Below are positions 10,801-22,400 of a stretch of 64,000 bases of DNA, in pieces. Every line of letters begins with the position of its first letter. Position 1 is the first letter of the stretch. Below the pieces are notes generated by a model. It was given only the letters and a program-made list of their open reading frames with translations. It made no database searches and was not told the origin of the DNA. Both the position numbers and the translations under genes were made by a program. This DNA comes from Ettlia oleoabundans (taxonomy: Eukaryota > Chlorophyta > Chlorophyceae > Chlamydomonadales), in assembly GCA_019693395.1 (NCBI GenBank), contig JAAMXP010002644.1, positions 1 to 64,000 of the forward strand, written 5' to 3'.

Positions 10801-13800
10801 CGCGCGGAAGCGCTGCAGACATACATGGGTCCCAGTAAGGAATTTTAAACGTCGGTACAAAGCAAGCGCAGTGGCGGAGGGGCTGGCGGGTTGCCTTAGT
10901 GGCTACAAAGGTGCCTCCACCATGTTACATTCATGCCCCAGCTTCTCCACAGCATGACCTAATATGTGGGGTAGTACCACTTGATGTACAATTCAGCTTG
11001 CAGTCAGTACCTTTGCCAGCTCTTCCACTTTCGTATCGTCGATGGTGGAGATGTGGGCGTAGCCAGGGGTCAATGCCTGCGCCCCCTGCGCAGGCAGCTC
11101 CAGCAGCAACCCCAACCCCTCATCCAACCGCCGCACAATGGCATCTTCAAACACCTGCATTGCACCAGCCAAGGCAAACCGCAAGAGAAGGGTGGGCAAT
11201 GAACAGACGAGTGTGATGCCTCCCATACCGCGGACCGGCCACCCGCCAGCCGTCAATGCTACAAGGAGCATGCACTTAGGTGGAGTGCACAGCGGTGTAG
11301 CTCATTAACGTTACTGAACCTAAGCTGCTGCTTCCCAAGGCCCCCTACATCCCTTGTTGCTCACATGTCCCAGCATTGGGAAGTTGGGCGGCAAGGAGTT
11401 TGCCAACAGGTGGCGTTGCAAGGACAGGCCCACACGCTTGGCTACCGGGTCGACAAACAGGATGCGGGCACGCAGGCGCTGATTGGGGCTGCAGGAGGGG
11501 GGGGGCAACGGAAGGAGCAATTGTTAGCAGGTCGGTAGGCAAAGAAGGAACCCTGGCCAGCAATTCAAGACAGCAGCGGGCTCAATCGCCTGGTTCGAGC
11601 CGCCCCAGCCGAATGCCGGCCTTGCAGGGCAGTCAACCATGCTTCAATCACGCCTTAGTCCCACCTGAACTGCTTGCGCCAGTCTGTGTTCACGTCGGTG
11701 CCAAGATGGAAAGGGTCCACAGTGCCGCTGCAGGATGGCAGGCAGCTATGCAGGTAAGTGGAACCAGGGGTGGGAAGGCACGCAAGGCCAGGACGGGAAG
11801 GCACGCAAGCACAGCACAGGCTTATCTGGAATCTGAGAGGTTGCACCATCCGTGTATGCATTAGACAAGCGCACTGCTGACGCTGCGTGCCTGAAATACG
11901 TCAAGAAGGAGCAGAGCAGGCCATCGGAGAGCACGTTGCGCACGCGTGCCGTCACTAGCTGGCCCGGCATCAGTGAGACTGTAAAGTGCAGGGCGCAAGG
12001 GTGGGAAAAGGGCGCATTGATCAGGAGGGGAGTGGAGGCATATCAACATACCACTCATGAGATCTAGCAGCAAAAGGGTGTCCCCATTTATTCTGCATGC
12101 CTGCCCGCCTCGCTGCCTGGTTGATCGCCTGGCGGGCTGGCTAGCTCGCTGGCTGACGGCAGCTCTCACCTATGTTGAGGCCATCCCACTCCCGCGCCAC
12201 TGTGCTTGCCACTGCCTCAGGTGCACAGTCTACTGTCAGCACAGAGCCGCCACCGCCCGCGGGCTTGGGGGCGCCACCAGGCGGCACAACAACCTCCAGC
12301 AGCATGCCGGGGGCCAGGGGTCGCCCTGCCGCTGCAGCAGCTTTCTTGGGTAGGAAGCCGCTGACACCCTGCGGGTAAGGAAGGGGGGTGTCAGCCAGCA
12401 CAGCAGAACATTGGGCTGTGATCACTCCTGCCCATCCTTCCGATATGCTGCACACACAGCCAGCAATGTCCCAGCCTCTCATGCCACCAACCGATAGCAA
12501 CAAGAGTACTGCCACAGCCTCGCAGTGTACCGCAGAGAACAGAAAACCACATGCCACCCAGTGATGGCCAGCGAAGCACAGTATTGCAGCAAAGGCCAGT
12601 ACAGCAGCCTGCTGAACTGTGATGCATAGGACTGCATCAAAGCCCAGTACAGCATCCTGGATAGATGCAACAGCAGCTGTTTGCCTGTGCCAGCTCAGCG
12701 ACCCACCTTGATCCCCAGGGCCAGCAGGTATCCATGGTCCTCCACGCTGCGCACGCTGGCAGGCAGCGCGAGCCCCTCGCGCAGCGACTCCAAACCTGCG
12801 GTGACAGCGGCGGGCCGGTGCAATAGCACAATAAAGTAGATAGGGTAGAAGGGCACAAAGTGGGGGCTTGGGGAGTGTAGTTTGCCGGGAACCATGCAAA
12901 GACAGCGGATTGAGGCGGGAGGCTAGGCGGAGGCTTGACTTGACTTGACTTAACTTACAGAGCGGAATCGGGGCCAGCGAGGCTCGTACACGCATTCCGG
13001 CGGCGTAGGACATGCGGCAGAGATATGCCTAGCAGCAGCCAGCCGGGAGCAGAAGGGAGCAGGAGCAGCAGCAGCCCACCTAGCCCGGCGTTCATCTTGG
13101 AGACGCGCAGCGACACATCCACCCGCTTCTTCTTGCCACCGCCGCCACCCTCTGGCCCCGCCTTTTTACCGGCCTTGCCAGGCTCATCAGTCCCGCTACC
13201 AGAGTGCAGCCCCACCACAGTGCAGCGGACCAGCTGGCCAATGCTGAACAGCTCCGTGAGCGGCGGCAGTGCTCCAGCCCCTGCTGCGGGTGCCTTGCGC
13301 TTCTTGCTGCTGCCTCCTCCATTTGCGCTGCCAGCCTGTGCCTCAGCATCAGCTTGTGCCTGTGCTGCCGCCACCTTCTTGCTCTGCTCGGCCAGCCAGT
13401 CGGAGGCCTCTGCATACGCCACATGCCCACGCAGGCCATGCGGCATGCTGACCACCAGCTCCCGTGGAGATAGCTCAATAACTGCTCCCCACAACTTGCA
13501 GCCGCGGCTCAAGCTCTGCGATATGCATACAGCAAAGGTAAGCATTAACTGCCAACCGTGTACCTCGTGCATGCGGTTGACAGCGTTTGCCAGCAACCAT
13601 GGCCTGTTTAATGCGAAAGAGCAATACTGATGTCTTGTACTCTTACTTTGAACCACCGCGCTCCACACCCCACATTGCACCCCACGGTCACAACCCACCT
13701 TGAACTTGAGCAGCTCCACAAACTTCGGCAGTTTGCCCTGCAGGGCCAATCCGCTGAAAAAAGCATCCTCCTCATCACCGCCCTCAGCTGTTGCTGCCGC

Positions 13801-14295
13801 CTCATTGCTCAACTTGCGCCGCTTGCCTCCCTTCTTCTTGCCGTCGCTAGCCAACAGATCAGCTTCTGCCTCCGCATACGCCTCCTGCAAATAGATGTAA
13901 AGTATGGCGAGCATGAGGAACTGTTTAATGGCTTGAACAAGCTGTGTGGCGGTGGTGCTGGCGGCAGCGCGGCTGGCGGCGCCAGTAAAACGGAGGCTAA
14001 CCGGGGTGATCACCGGGTGGGGCCTCACACAATGTAGCCGCAGCACTAGTCAAGGCGTGCACCCAAACGACTTTCTCTCCCCACCCAGCGTGGGGTCTCG
14101 CGCTCTCGCATGCATGGTGGGTGTGCTGCTGCTCCCTCGAACATGTTGCAATACTTTACAATATGCACACCGCTGCAAATGCAAACGCACTTGTCTCAGC
14201 TGCTTGTTCACGATGGGTGCCAGTCCCGAACCCCCGCCTCGGACAAAGACCTCTTCCTCTTCGAAGCTACCAGCTGCATCCCTTTTTCTCCCCAT
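1842..14295 (-). CDS. RRP5: Ribosome biogenesis factor RRP5 (multi-S1 protein), no HAT domain
   Basis: RRP5 is a nucleolar pre-rRNA processing factor needed for both 40S and 60S subunits and binds pre-rRNA through tandem S1 domains. The first exon (14191-14295) starts at ATG 14295 and contains RGGGSGLAPIVNKQL, matching the RRP5 N-terminal signature. Some 25 or more exons follow. S1-like strands recur: LWGAVIELSPRELVVSMP (about 13,450-13,500), YAHISTIDDTKVEELAK (about 11,000-11,070), VRARVLGFRPMDGLAVLSLK (about 10,730-10,790), VFISFFGAVKG (about 9,600), LSDTFVSDPHLVFRTGQSV (about 7,780-7,840), VAGYVKSASPSGVFVCLSR (about 3,960-4,020) and VARVLKVESKAGRLSLGLK (about 2,510-2,570). I estimate about a dozen modules, some with long Ala/Lys/Gln linkers (PPKKKKKQQQQQK near 6,480-6,520). 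The last exons (about 2,070-2,250 and 1,842-2,000) are almost purely acidic and Ser-rich (SSDEEIATKGDEKSDEGDEE; DSEEDADFDLDDD) and stop at TGA 1842. Usual RRP5 proteins continue into HAT/TPR repeats at this point. None is visible here. Confidence 0.88.
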
Positions 14296-14821
14296 ATCAA
14301 TAAGCACTTGAAGCCAGCCGTAAGGCCAGTTGGGCAGTTAGTGTTTTAACATGCCCTCCGCGAGCGTTGCTGCAGAGTGACATTCGTTTCTTCGCATCAT
14401 TCTAGATGGGGAACACATGCATGAATTGGATACAGCACGTCTGACGTGTGCCAACCTGGACATGCAGCCGGCCGGGGCCCCCTGGTGGTTGTCCTCCTCT
14501 GCATCTCCCCCTCAAGTCACCCACGTATGTCAGCCTTCTTCTTCCTCCTCAATCAAAACGCCCCTGCACTGATCAGACACTCGTCTGCGGCTATAATACG
14601 CTGTGCTGTCCTGCGCATTTGCTGACTTGTCGCAAAATGTCTCCATCCGCTGCTCCCGGGCTGGCCGTACACTGACAAACGGAGTTTCGGCACAGTATGC
14701 AGTTCAGTAGCCCTGATGCAGAGCGCAGCTTTCGCCTTCACTTTCACACCACTTGCGTCACCCATGACCGGGCGTTCGCAGTGACTCAGGTGCGCTGGTG
14801 GTGACGGACGCAGAAGATTCA
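14296..14821. promoter_or_regulatory. Shared 5' region between RRP5 and the membrane-protein gene
   Basis: About 0.5 kb separates two divergent start codons (RRP5 at 14295 minus, membrane protein at 14822 plus). I see no long reading frame that looks coding. It presumably holds both 5' UTRs and core promoters. No specific motif is claimed. Confidence 0.4.
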
Positions 14822-16459
14822 ATGCTGGCAGCCCTGAAAGCCGCAGCGGGTTGCGCTTGCAACCTTCTGCGGGACTGCTGCCGGGGCTGCTGCACCGGTC
14901 TCCGTTGGAGCCGCGTAGTCTTTGTTTTTAGCTTAATGCCTGTACTACACACAGCTGACCCATGGGATAACGGCTGTCCATACATACAGGCGGCTGTTAC
15001 CATGCTGCTGAAGCTACAATCGCCCAACTCCTCGAACGCTGGCGTGCACTGGGGAATATGCGTCATCAGTGCCACCGTGCTAGTCCTGCCGGCAGCAAGT
15101 CCCAGCACCTACGCCAAGCTGCGGCCATATGTGGTGTTTGTGGCTCGACTATTCTACATTGTGCTATCCCCCCACCTTGTGTGGCAGCTGGCTTTAGAGC
15201 CGGAGGCACAGGAGGGTGGCTCCCCTGACGACTGGCTAGGTGCGCTGGGGTGGCTGAGTGCAGCGCAACGGCGTTGTAAGCTGCTGTACACCAGCGTTAT
15301 AATGACAAGCATCAAATATGACATTATTTGCACGCAGCGCTTATTCCAAGGCTCTGCACATTGCAGCTTTGTTGTTACTCCCTTCTCCCCACTCCTTTCC
15401 CTTCTCCTTGCCGCAGCCTTCCTCCAGCTCTGGGTCACCTGGTCATGCTGGGGTAGCCAGCTTTTGACACGTGAGTGGTGGTGCTCTGCAAGTGGTGGCC
15501 CACTTCACGACTGGCAGCATAGAGGATTGGCCAGCTGTGCACACCTGTTTTGCGCTTCTTCGTCTTGGGTTCAGCTACGCCTTTGCTGGGTGCTTGTGCC
15601 ATCACAACATTCTCGTGTGGATGTGCCAGTTGCAGGTTGTTGGCAGTAACGGATGTTCAGCAGCATTTTCTTAATCGCCACGCTTTCAGCCGCCTGGCAC
15701 GTCAGCATAGGTGGCCCGATCAGGTCCCTCTTTTCGGCGCTGAGTGCTGACAGTGCCCACTGCAGCAGCAGCTCCCAAAGCTGCAGCGCTGTGGCTGCCC
15801 CAGCTGCAAACGTGTATGGGGCGAGTGTTTGGAGAGCCGCACTGGCAGTAGGGCCAGGCATGGTTGCAGTTGCCCCGGTTGCCACCACCACAGCCAGTTT
15901 GGAAGAGGCTAATGCCGCAGCCTGCGACTGCGAGGTTGCACTCTGCATGACGCAGCTGCTGCTGTCTTTGCTGTTGCCATTGTTTGCTTTTGGCTACTTG
16001 GAAGCACGGCAGCGTTGGCAATTTGCATCTGCAGCACAGGTGACTGCACGCCAGCCTAATGGACGGCAGCGGACCCGGCGACGCGATGCCGCCGACGCTT
16101 CAGCTTGGAGCATTTCATTTGAAGGCATGCGCTTGCTGGTGCTGCTGGAAGCCATTCAGGTCTGGCAGGCGGTGCGTGTCATTTGGTGTCTATGTTGGCA
16201 CACGCACGGTTGACGTTCACCTCAGCCTTACCGTTTTGGCCTTGTGCTGCGGGGCACCCTTTGAGCCTGCCCTGCCTGTCTGCATGCATGCTTCTTGCCA
16301 CAAAGCAAGTCTGCAAATCAGATGCGATGCTTTGCTTGGTCATGGCCCTTGCACCATGGCTTCCGGCCTTGTTCCCTGCAGATGCGCATCTTCCTTAGCC
16401 TAAGGTTTGGCTCTTGGCAACTGCACTTTTTTGCTTGGGGCGCCGAGCGTGCTGACTGA
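14822..16459 (+). CDS. Multi-pass membrane protein of unknown function
   Basis: I do not recognise the family. Exon 1 starts at ATG 14822, the first in-frame ATG (an in-frame GTG lies at 14798), and begins MLAALKAAAGCACNLLRDCC. Hydrophobic segments follow: VVFVFSLMPVLH, GICVISATVLVLPAA and YVVFVARLFYIVLSPHLVWQ. A donor at about 15,276 (gtaagc) and a pyrimidine-rich acceptor ending ccgcag at about 15,416 are likely, leading into SFLQLWVTWSCWGSQLL. A later exon (about 15,661-16,175) carries more hydrophobic stretches (IFLIATLSAAW; MTQLLLSLLLPLFAFGYLEA) and an amphipathic LEAIQVWQA. Splicing from 16,175 to 16,381 gives the end MRIFLSLRFGSWQLHFFAWG and TGA at 16457-16459. The 15,460-15,660 junction is unresolved. 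About six membrane helices are suggested. It may be a lineage-specific algal membrane protein. Confidence 0.55.
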
Positions 16460-17086
16460 GGGCCCTACCTGCCTCAGTGGGGGGTCAGTTTCGTGCAGAA
16501 CCCAACTTATCTCCTCACTCTCCACGAGGCAAGTCTTCCTTGCTTTGTCCGTACGATTTCATTGAAACTGCGAATTTGTAAAAAATTGCGGAGTGTGTTC
16601 TAATTGCCACGGGTTTCTTTTGCCACCAGGGCAGCCAGCAAGAGGTGGCGCTTTGGGGTCGTTCCTCTGCTAGCTTCCTCAACCCACGCTCGAGGGCGTA
16701 ACCTTTCTTTCGTTTCTTTTGCCACAAACGCAAATTGCAGCAAACCTTGCATTTCCCCTTAAACAAAATGCCTTTAAGCAAAAACCCGCCATGCCCGCTT
16801 GTCCACTTGTTGTGCCCCACTGATGCTGCCATCTATATTTCCTCAGGACTACACAAACCAGAGCTGCTGCTTGCCCAGGAGCATTTCAGTTCCATACTGG
16901 CCTCTTGAACTGCATTTGCGATTGTCTCTTTCGCTGTTACACGTTGTTCATGCTACAGTACGCAGCAATCCTTCAATTCATTGTGAAATGCGCAACAACA
17001 TCATTAAGGGCACAGATGGCGCTGTGCGCCGGCGCCTAGAGGCTTGAGATGCTCTGTTGCTGCCAGTCTTGCCACATCACTTCCGT
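16460..17086. other. Convergent intergenic region
   Basis: The 3' ends of two convergent genes meet here. It is relatively AT-rich and pyrimidine-rich. I see no convincing coding frame, RNA gene or repeat. Confidence 0.4.
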
Positions 17087-18219
17087 GCGCGTGCAAGCAA
17101 TGGCACGTCATCATCGCTGTCGCTGCCTGCAGTAGACGTAAGTGGCATGCAGAGCGATGTTTAAATTCACATGGCCAGCACAGATATGTCCTATATGGCA
17201 GCAGACTCACCAAGCACAGCACCGTTGGGCAGCCCACAATCATGAAGGGACGAGGGGCAAAACGGCAGCAGGTGCAGCGCACCATCCAGGCCACCATCTG
17301 CAAATGCCACATCTCGCGCTGGCGCTGGCCGCTTGGCTGCAGCCGCAGGCGCCTTCTTGGCTGCTGCTGGCTTGTTGGCTGCTGCCGGCTTCTTGGTGGG
17401 CGCTGGCTTCTTTGCTGCTGGCCTTTTCTTCTCGCTTTTGAAAGCCTCCTCATCGTCGTCGCTATCTGCATGGCAAAACAATGAGCCAGAGCAAAGAAAG
17501 GCATTTACAGTTGGCAGCTGAAAGGGAGCAAGCTGAATGCTTCCCTTCCAGCAAAAGCGACGCAGGAATATTAGCAGCAGCAGTGTGCAAATGGCCAGTA
17601 ACAGGCAGCACCGGCAGCATAGACAACTTCCAGCGCTGTCTGCAAACCAACCTGCTGCTGCCCGCTTGCGCTTTGCTGCCGAGTTTGCTGCCGGCTTCTT
17701 TTTGGCTGCGGGCTTGCTGGGAGACAGACCGTTGGCTTTCCGCTTCTGCACGCAGCGAAAGGGTGCAGCCGCAGCGGGAAGAAAGCAGAAGCATATTTGC
17801 TGGCGAAAGCTGGATGGCGGGATGCATGCCGGTCTGCAAATTCAGGTGCCGCGGCAGGAGAGCACACAAGCGCTTATGGCTCCTGACCATATCAGCCAGC
17901 GCCATGCACATAACAGCCTCGCACCTGCGCCTGCTCCAGCACCCAAGCCTCCGCCTCCTCCCGCGGCAGCAGCCCATGCTGCGCGCACCAGCGGGTCGCC
18001 ATTTCGCTGCCGGGCTGCTGCTCCTTGAGCGAGGTGTAGAAGCGGCGCAGCGGGTCGATCTGCCGAATAGGAGGTTGCAGCAAGGCAACAGCGATATTGC
18101 AGCAAGATGATATAAAATCCAGCGCCAGCGTGCAATGGGCATGACATGGGCCGGTCTGGATCAGTTTGAATAGGGCAAGGAATCTGGGCGCCCCCCACCC
18201 CACCCAAGTCCACCGCCCA

Positions 18220-18268
<49 letters not shown>

Positions 18269-19172
18269 GAGCTGGCAAAGGTCACTCTGCCGCTTCCTAC
18301 CCCTTCCGGCCAACCACATTGTCACATGACCTCACCTCTACTGGCGTGTCTCGCGTCTGCCCAGGCATGTCGTATACCTTCTTCTCCCTCTTCACCTTGT
18401 CTGCTGCTGTGCCGTTGCTGACCTCTGCTGCCGCTGCTGCCTTCTTTTTGGGTCCTGCAACTGCCTTGGCCGCTGGCTTGTCAGCTGCTGCACCCGCTTT
18501 TGTTTTGCTGGCGACAGCCAGCTTCTTCTTGTCTCCCGACTCGGGCTCCTGGCGGACCAGATAAATGCGGGAAATTATGTGGGTAATGCAGGAGAGCTGG
18601 ACTTGGGCAGAGGATAAACAAAAGCTAGCAAGGTGGGAAACGAAGCTAGAGGTCTGATGAAACACAAACTCTAGCATTGCCTTGCAAGAGCTCCCACCCA
18701 GCCCGCTGCGCTGGTCATTGCTCGCCCGCTGCCACACCTTCTTTACCGCAGACTTGCCAGCAGCCTTGGGTGCTGGCTTGTTGTCAGTGTTGGGCTCTGC
18801 AGGAAGCTAAGGCCGGCTGGTGAGCTGTTGCCTAAAAGAGCGGCGGCATGCGGCAGCGGGGGTCCAGCCCCTGCACTGCCACATTGCCGGTGCCGTCGCC
18901 CAAAGACTGCGTCGATGGTTCCCCCAAGCCCATAATACGCACGCTGCAAGCAAGTGGAGCACCTTACCTCGCTTGAGCTGCCCAATGGGCACTTCATCGT
19001 CGCTGCTATCTCCATCGCTTTGCTGTGGCTTTGCTGTCGCTATGACGGGTTTGTCTGGAGACGTGACGGGCTCCTCTTTGGGCTGCTGCGCAGGTTGCGG
19101 GACTGCCGGGGCTGCGGTCTGGGCGTTGCGCTGCCCCAGTGGCACATCGTCGTCGCTGCTGCTGGCGGCCAT
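17087..19172 (-). CDS. Small Lys/Ala-rich nuclear-type protein with repeated acidic SDDD-VP motifs
   Basis: Exon 1 (18968-19172) starts MAASSSDDDVPLGQRNAQ and ends in SSDDEVPIGQLKRG before gtaagg. Later exons give EPNTDNKPAPKAAGKS, then a Lys/Ala-rich stretch (KVKREKKVYDMPGQTRDTPV), then the only folded-looking piece (about 17,930-18,060): DPLRRFYTSLKEQQPGS followed by EMATRWCAQHGLLPREEA. Histone-H1-like PAAKKPAPTKKPAAANKP runs follow. Splicing at 17,213 into the exon after cag near 17,135 yields the terminus GSDSDDDVPLLARARK and TGA at 17087. The RRFYxSL...P.S.MA..W...HGLL block resembles an uncharacterised plant nuclear protein family as I recall it, with modest certainty. The SDDD-VP motif occurs three times and would suit casein kinase 2 phosphorylation. 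Basic tails suggest binding to nucleic acid or chromatin. The start lies 304 bases from the divergent subtilase start. Confidence 0.6.
18221..18266. repeat. (CA)n microsatellite
   Basis: A short CG run leads into about 19 CA units. It lies in an intron of the minus-strand Lys/Ala-rich gene, where it reads (TG)n near the donor side. Confidence 0.97.
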
Positions 19173-19476
19173 GATGCAGTGAAGCAAGGCTGGCCAAAGG
19201 GCGCGGCTGGGAGCGATCGCAAGGTAAGTGACAAACAGAGGGCTCGTTTCAGGCGAGACTGCGCCGTGTGCGGGCTGCTGGCGCGACGACAGGGAGAGAA
19301 GCTGCCATTGCAGCGGAATGCACAGCTGACGCCACGCTGGCAAGCCGCGTCCCACGACCGAAACAACCGAATCCGCCTCGCAAACAGCTCAATTTGTATC
19401 AACATTGACCCTTGATTTCGTTGTCTGTGCCTAAAAATTGAGGGGAGGCCAAGGGGTGCAAGGTTGGTTGCCAATC
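19173..19476. promoter_or_regulatory. Compact bidirectional promoter region
   Basis: Only 304 bases separate the ATG of the minus-strand Lys/Ala-rich gene (19172) from the ATG of the plus-strand subtilase (19477). It must carry both 5' UTRs and promoters. No specific transcription-factor site is asserted. Confidence 0.45.
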
Positions 19477-22400
19477 ATGCGGCTGCCAGCCCTCTTGCTG
19501 GGTCTAATATACCTTTTGACAGCCTTACAGCAACCCTATGGACAAGAACAAGCATACCCCAAAGTGTTCCTCCGCACAAGAACCATAGACACGCGGCAGG
19601 AGGCAATTAGGTGTGCTTGCCGTCAGCCTGGTGGCTCGCATGTTTCTCGTCGTGCGTGCTCGCCCCTCTCTGGCCGCGGGTGCACCCCCGCCCGCACTCC
19701 AACCGGCCGCCTCTGCCGCGTGTCGAAAACGCTGCTCAACTTCCGACTCCCGTCCGGCCGCCAAGTGGCAGTTCATCCTGAAAAATTCCACCACCAGTTG
19801 TGGTTGCAATGTGAGCTATTTAGGATGCAGCCAGCTTGTTGACTGTCCTTCCTTGTTGCAGGCAGCAACACCGACGCTTGCTTGGTGAGGCGTCTCTTCC
19901 GGCGCCTTTGCATCGTCATCACCACACCAACAGCGAGAGCTGGGGCACACTGCGTGGCGCACACCAGTGGCTGCTGACACACCGGCCTGGCTTGCCGCAG
20001 CTGCAGCAAGCAGCGTTGGTGGCACACATAGAGGCCGCAGGGTGCCACGTGGCTCACTACCTGCCTCACCACACGCTGCTGGTTGTGGGGCCCCCAGACG
20101 CAGTGCAGGAGGTAGAGCAGCACCCACATGTACTCTGGCTGGTGAGCGGGCGGCTGCATTGTTGCAGCAGATTCATTTGTCGCTGAGTGGCGTATGTTTG
20201 TGGCACTAAGGTGTAGCGGCTGAACGTTGTTGCTGGTTGATGTTGTGCGGAGCAGCAGATAACCTGGTCAGCTGTACCAGCGGTGTTGTGTCTGTGCACT
20301 CTTGATAGTCCTAAAGCTGTTTTTCACAAAATTGTGTTGCCATCCTAGTGCCGCATATCTCTGCTGTTTTTACGTGTCCGGTGCTGCAGGGTCTGCATGA
20401 GGAGCAGGACAAGCTGGCGCCAGAGTGGCAGAACATTCTGCAGCAGCTGGAGCAGCTGGCACCGCGGCTGGGGCAGGTGGCAGCCCTAAGCCGTAGCACC
20501 GCTTCAAATGCGACGCGGGTTGCAGCTGATGCAGCAGCTGCAGTGCGTGATGCGCTTCCAGTGGCTACAGAGTGGGATGCCGCCTCTGGGCAGCTGCTGG
20601 TGGGGGCTGTGGTGGCATTCCCTGGCTTAGCAGGGCCCGCCCAGCGTAGGGCCTCTGCTGGTCCTGTGCACCACCAGCATCGCGCACGCCGCGTTGCACT
20701 GGAGCGGTCACAGCGTGACGCAGGCGCGGCCGCCGCCATCGATTGGGCTCAGCCGCTACAGCAGCAGTTTGGAGCGTGTATTCGGCGGGGCAGTGCGGAT
20801 GCCGCACTGGTGCTAGCGCCGGTACAGCAGCTTGCGGCAGTCCTGGAGTGGCTGTCGCAGCGCCCCTGCACCCACTGGGTGAACCCAGCACCCAAAATGC
20901 GTTTGAATAACATCCGTGCCAGCACCATCACACAGGTGAGGTGCAGCTCCAAGAGGGTTAGTTGGTGGGGCAGTTGCAATGATCGCTGATTCTGCCACAG
21001 AAACTCCCATTGGGGCTCATGGCGTAACATCAGCCTGGCTGCTTTGTAGCCTTAACTGGTTTTATTCTCATGCCTGCCATTGCATCCTCTTGTGGTCCTG
21101 CAGGTTGGCAGGGCCACCTCCGGTGCCTCCAGTGGTGTGGACCCTGCCTTCCACCCGGTGTGGGCTGCAGGCATCACAGGGCAAGGCCAAGTGGTCGGCT
21201 GCGGCGATAGCGGCATAGGTGGGCAGGGCATTTCTGTGGTGAAGGAGCCAGTTAGCCTTCCCCGTGCGGCTCACTTGCCATTGATTCTATTGCAGCATTT
21301 CGCTTATCATGGGTGATGTGTCATATATTGAACAGGCGTTTTCATAGGAAACCACGCTGAAAGCACAACATTCACACCTCGTTTTGCGTGCCCATGCTGC
21401 TGCGGCTGCAGACCGGTTTCACTGCTTCTTCACAGATCCTGCCTTTGAGTCTTCTGGTGCATGGCAGGCAGCAGTGAGGCTGCAGGACGGCATTCGGACC
21501 TTTGACTCCACAGAGCATCGCAAAATCAGGTGGGCAGGAGTGGTCGTTTGGATAACATAGGTGTCAGGAGTCAGAGAGGCACAGATGCTGCATTTGGCCT
21601 GCCACCATTGCTTGTGGCACTGAACCATGGTTGCTGCTTCCTGGCTGTTGTTAATGCAATGGTTGATGGCCTGATTGCAGTAACAGACGCTGTCCTGCAG
21701 CTGTCCTGACAACCAGTGGCACTGTTTCACTCAAACAGCGTCACTTCTGTGTCCCCCGCTCTACCTTGTACTGCCGTACCTCACCCTTGTGTTCTTGCTG
21801 CTGCAGGTATCACCGTGCCTATGGCGATACCGAGGACAGCAACGGTCACGGAACTCACGTGGTTGGCACGCTGGTGGGCATGCCATACGGCCAGACTCTG
21901 GAGGACGAGGCGCCGGATGGATACATCGGCATGGCCCCAGATGCAAAGGTGGCATTCATTGGTGAGTGGCGTGCAATGGCGCAAGCTTTGTGAGCTGCCT
22001 AGTGCAGCAGCGTTGCTGGGCGGCATCTGCGATGTCACCATGCAGGTGTTTTTTTAGCAAAGGGTCACTTTTCTCAAAGGCTGCCTGGCTGCTTGCCAGT
22101 TTGTACGGCAGCTCATATGTGATCGTAAGTGCAAGTAAGATAGACATCGCTAGAAAGCACCCTACTGTTATTTAACATTCAATCTCCTTTGCGCCACCTT
22201 GGCTGCAGACCTGGCGGACAGCAGCAGCGACAAAATCTTCACCCCCTCGGATCTAATCGGCGGTTATTTCTCTTACACCAGCGCCGTGGGTGCCTGGATA
22301 CACTCAGGTAAGCGGTTGCGGTACGTGTGCAGACGGCTTGCACACACGCATGGCGGGGTTCACATTCCAGACTTTTGAGGGGTTTCTGTGGCTGCTATGA

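Noticed and set aside
12141..13013. Single long minus-strand frame of 290 residues
   Set aside because: It reads through obvious RRP5 introns. Only its ends (for example GVSGFLPKKAAAAAGR) are exonic.
14798..14821. GTG start for the membrane-protein gene
   Set aside because: Nuclear genes start at ATG. The next in-frame ATG is 14822.
19613..19810. Alternative subtilase N-terminus in another frame (MFLVVRARPSLAAGA...)
   Set aside because: The 19477 ATG gives a better signal peptide. However, this second frame fits the next acceptor in phase, so the exon 1-2 join is left open.
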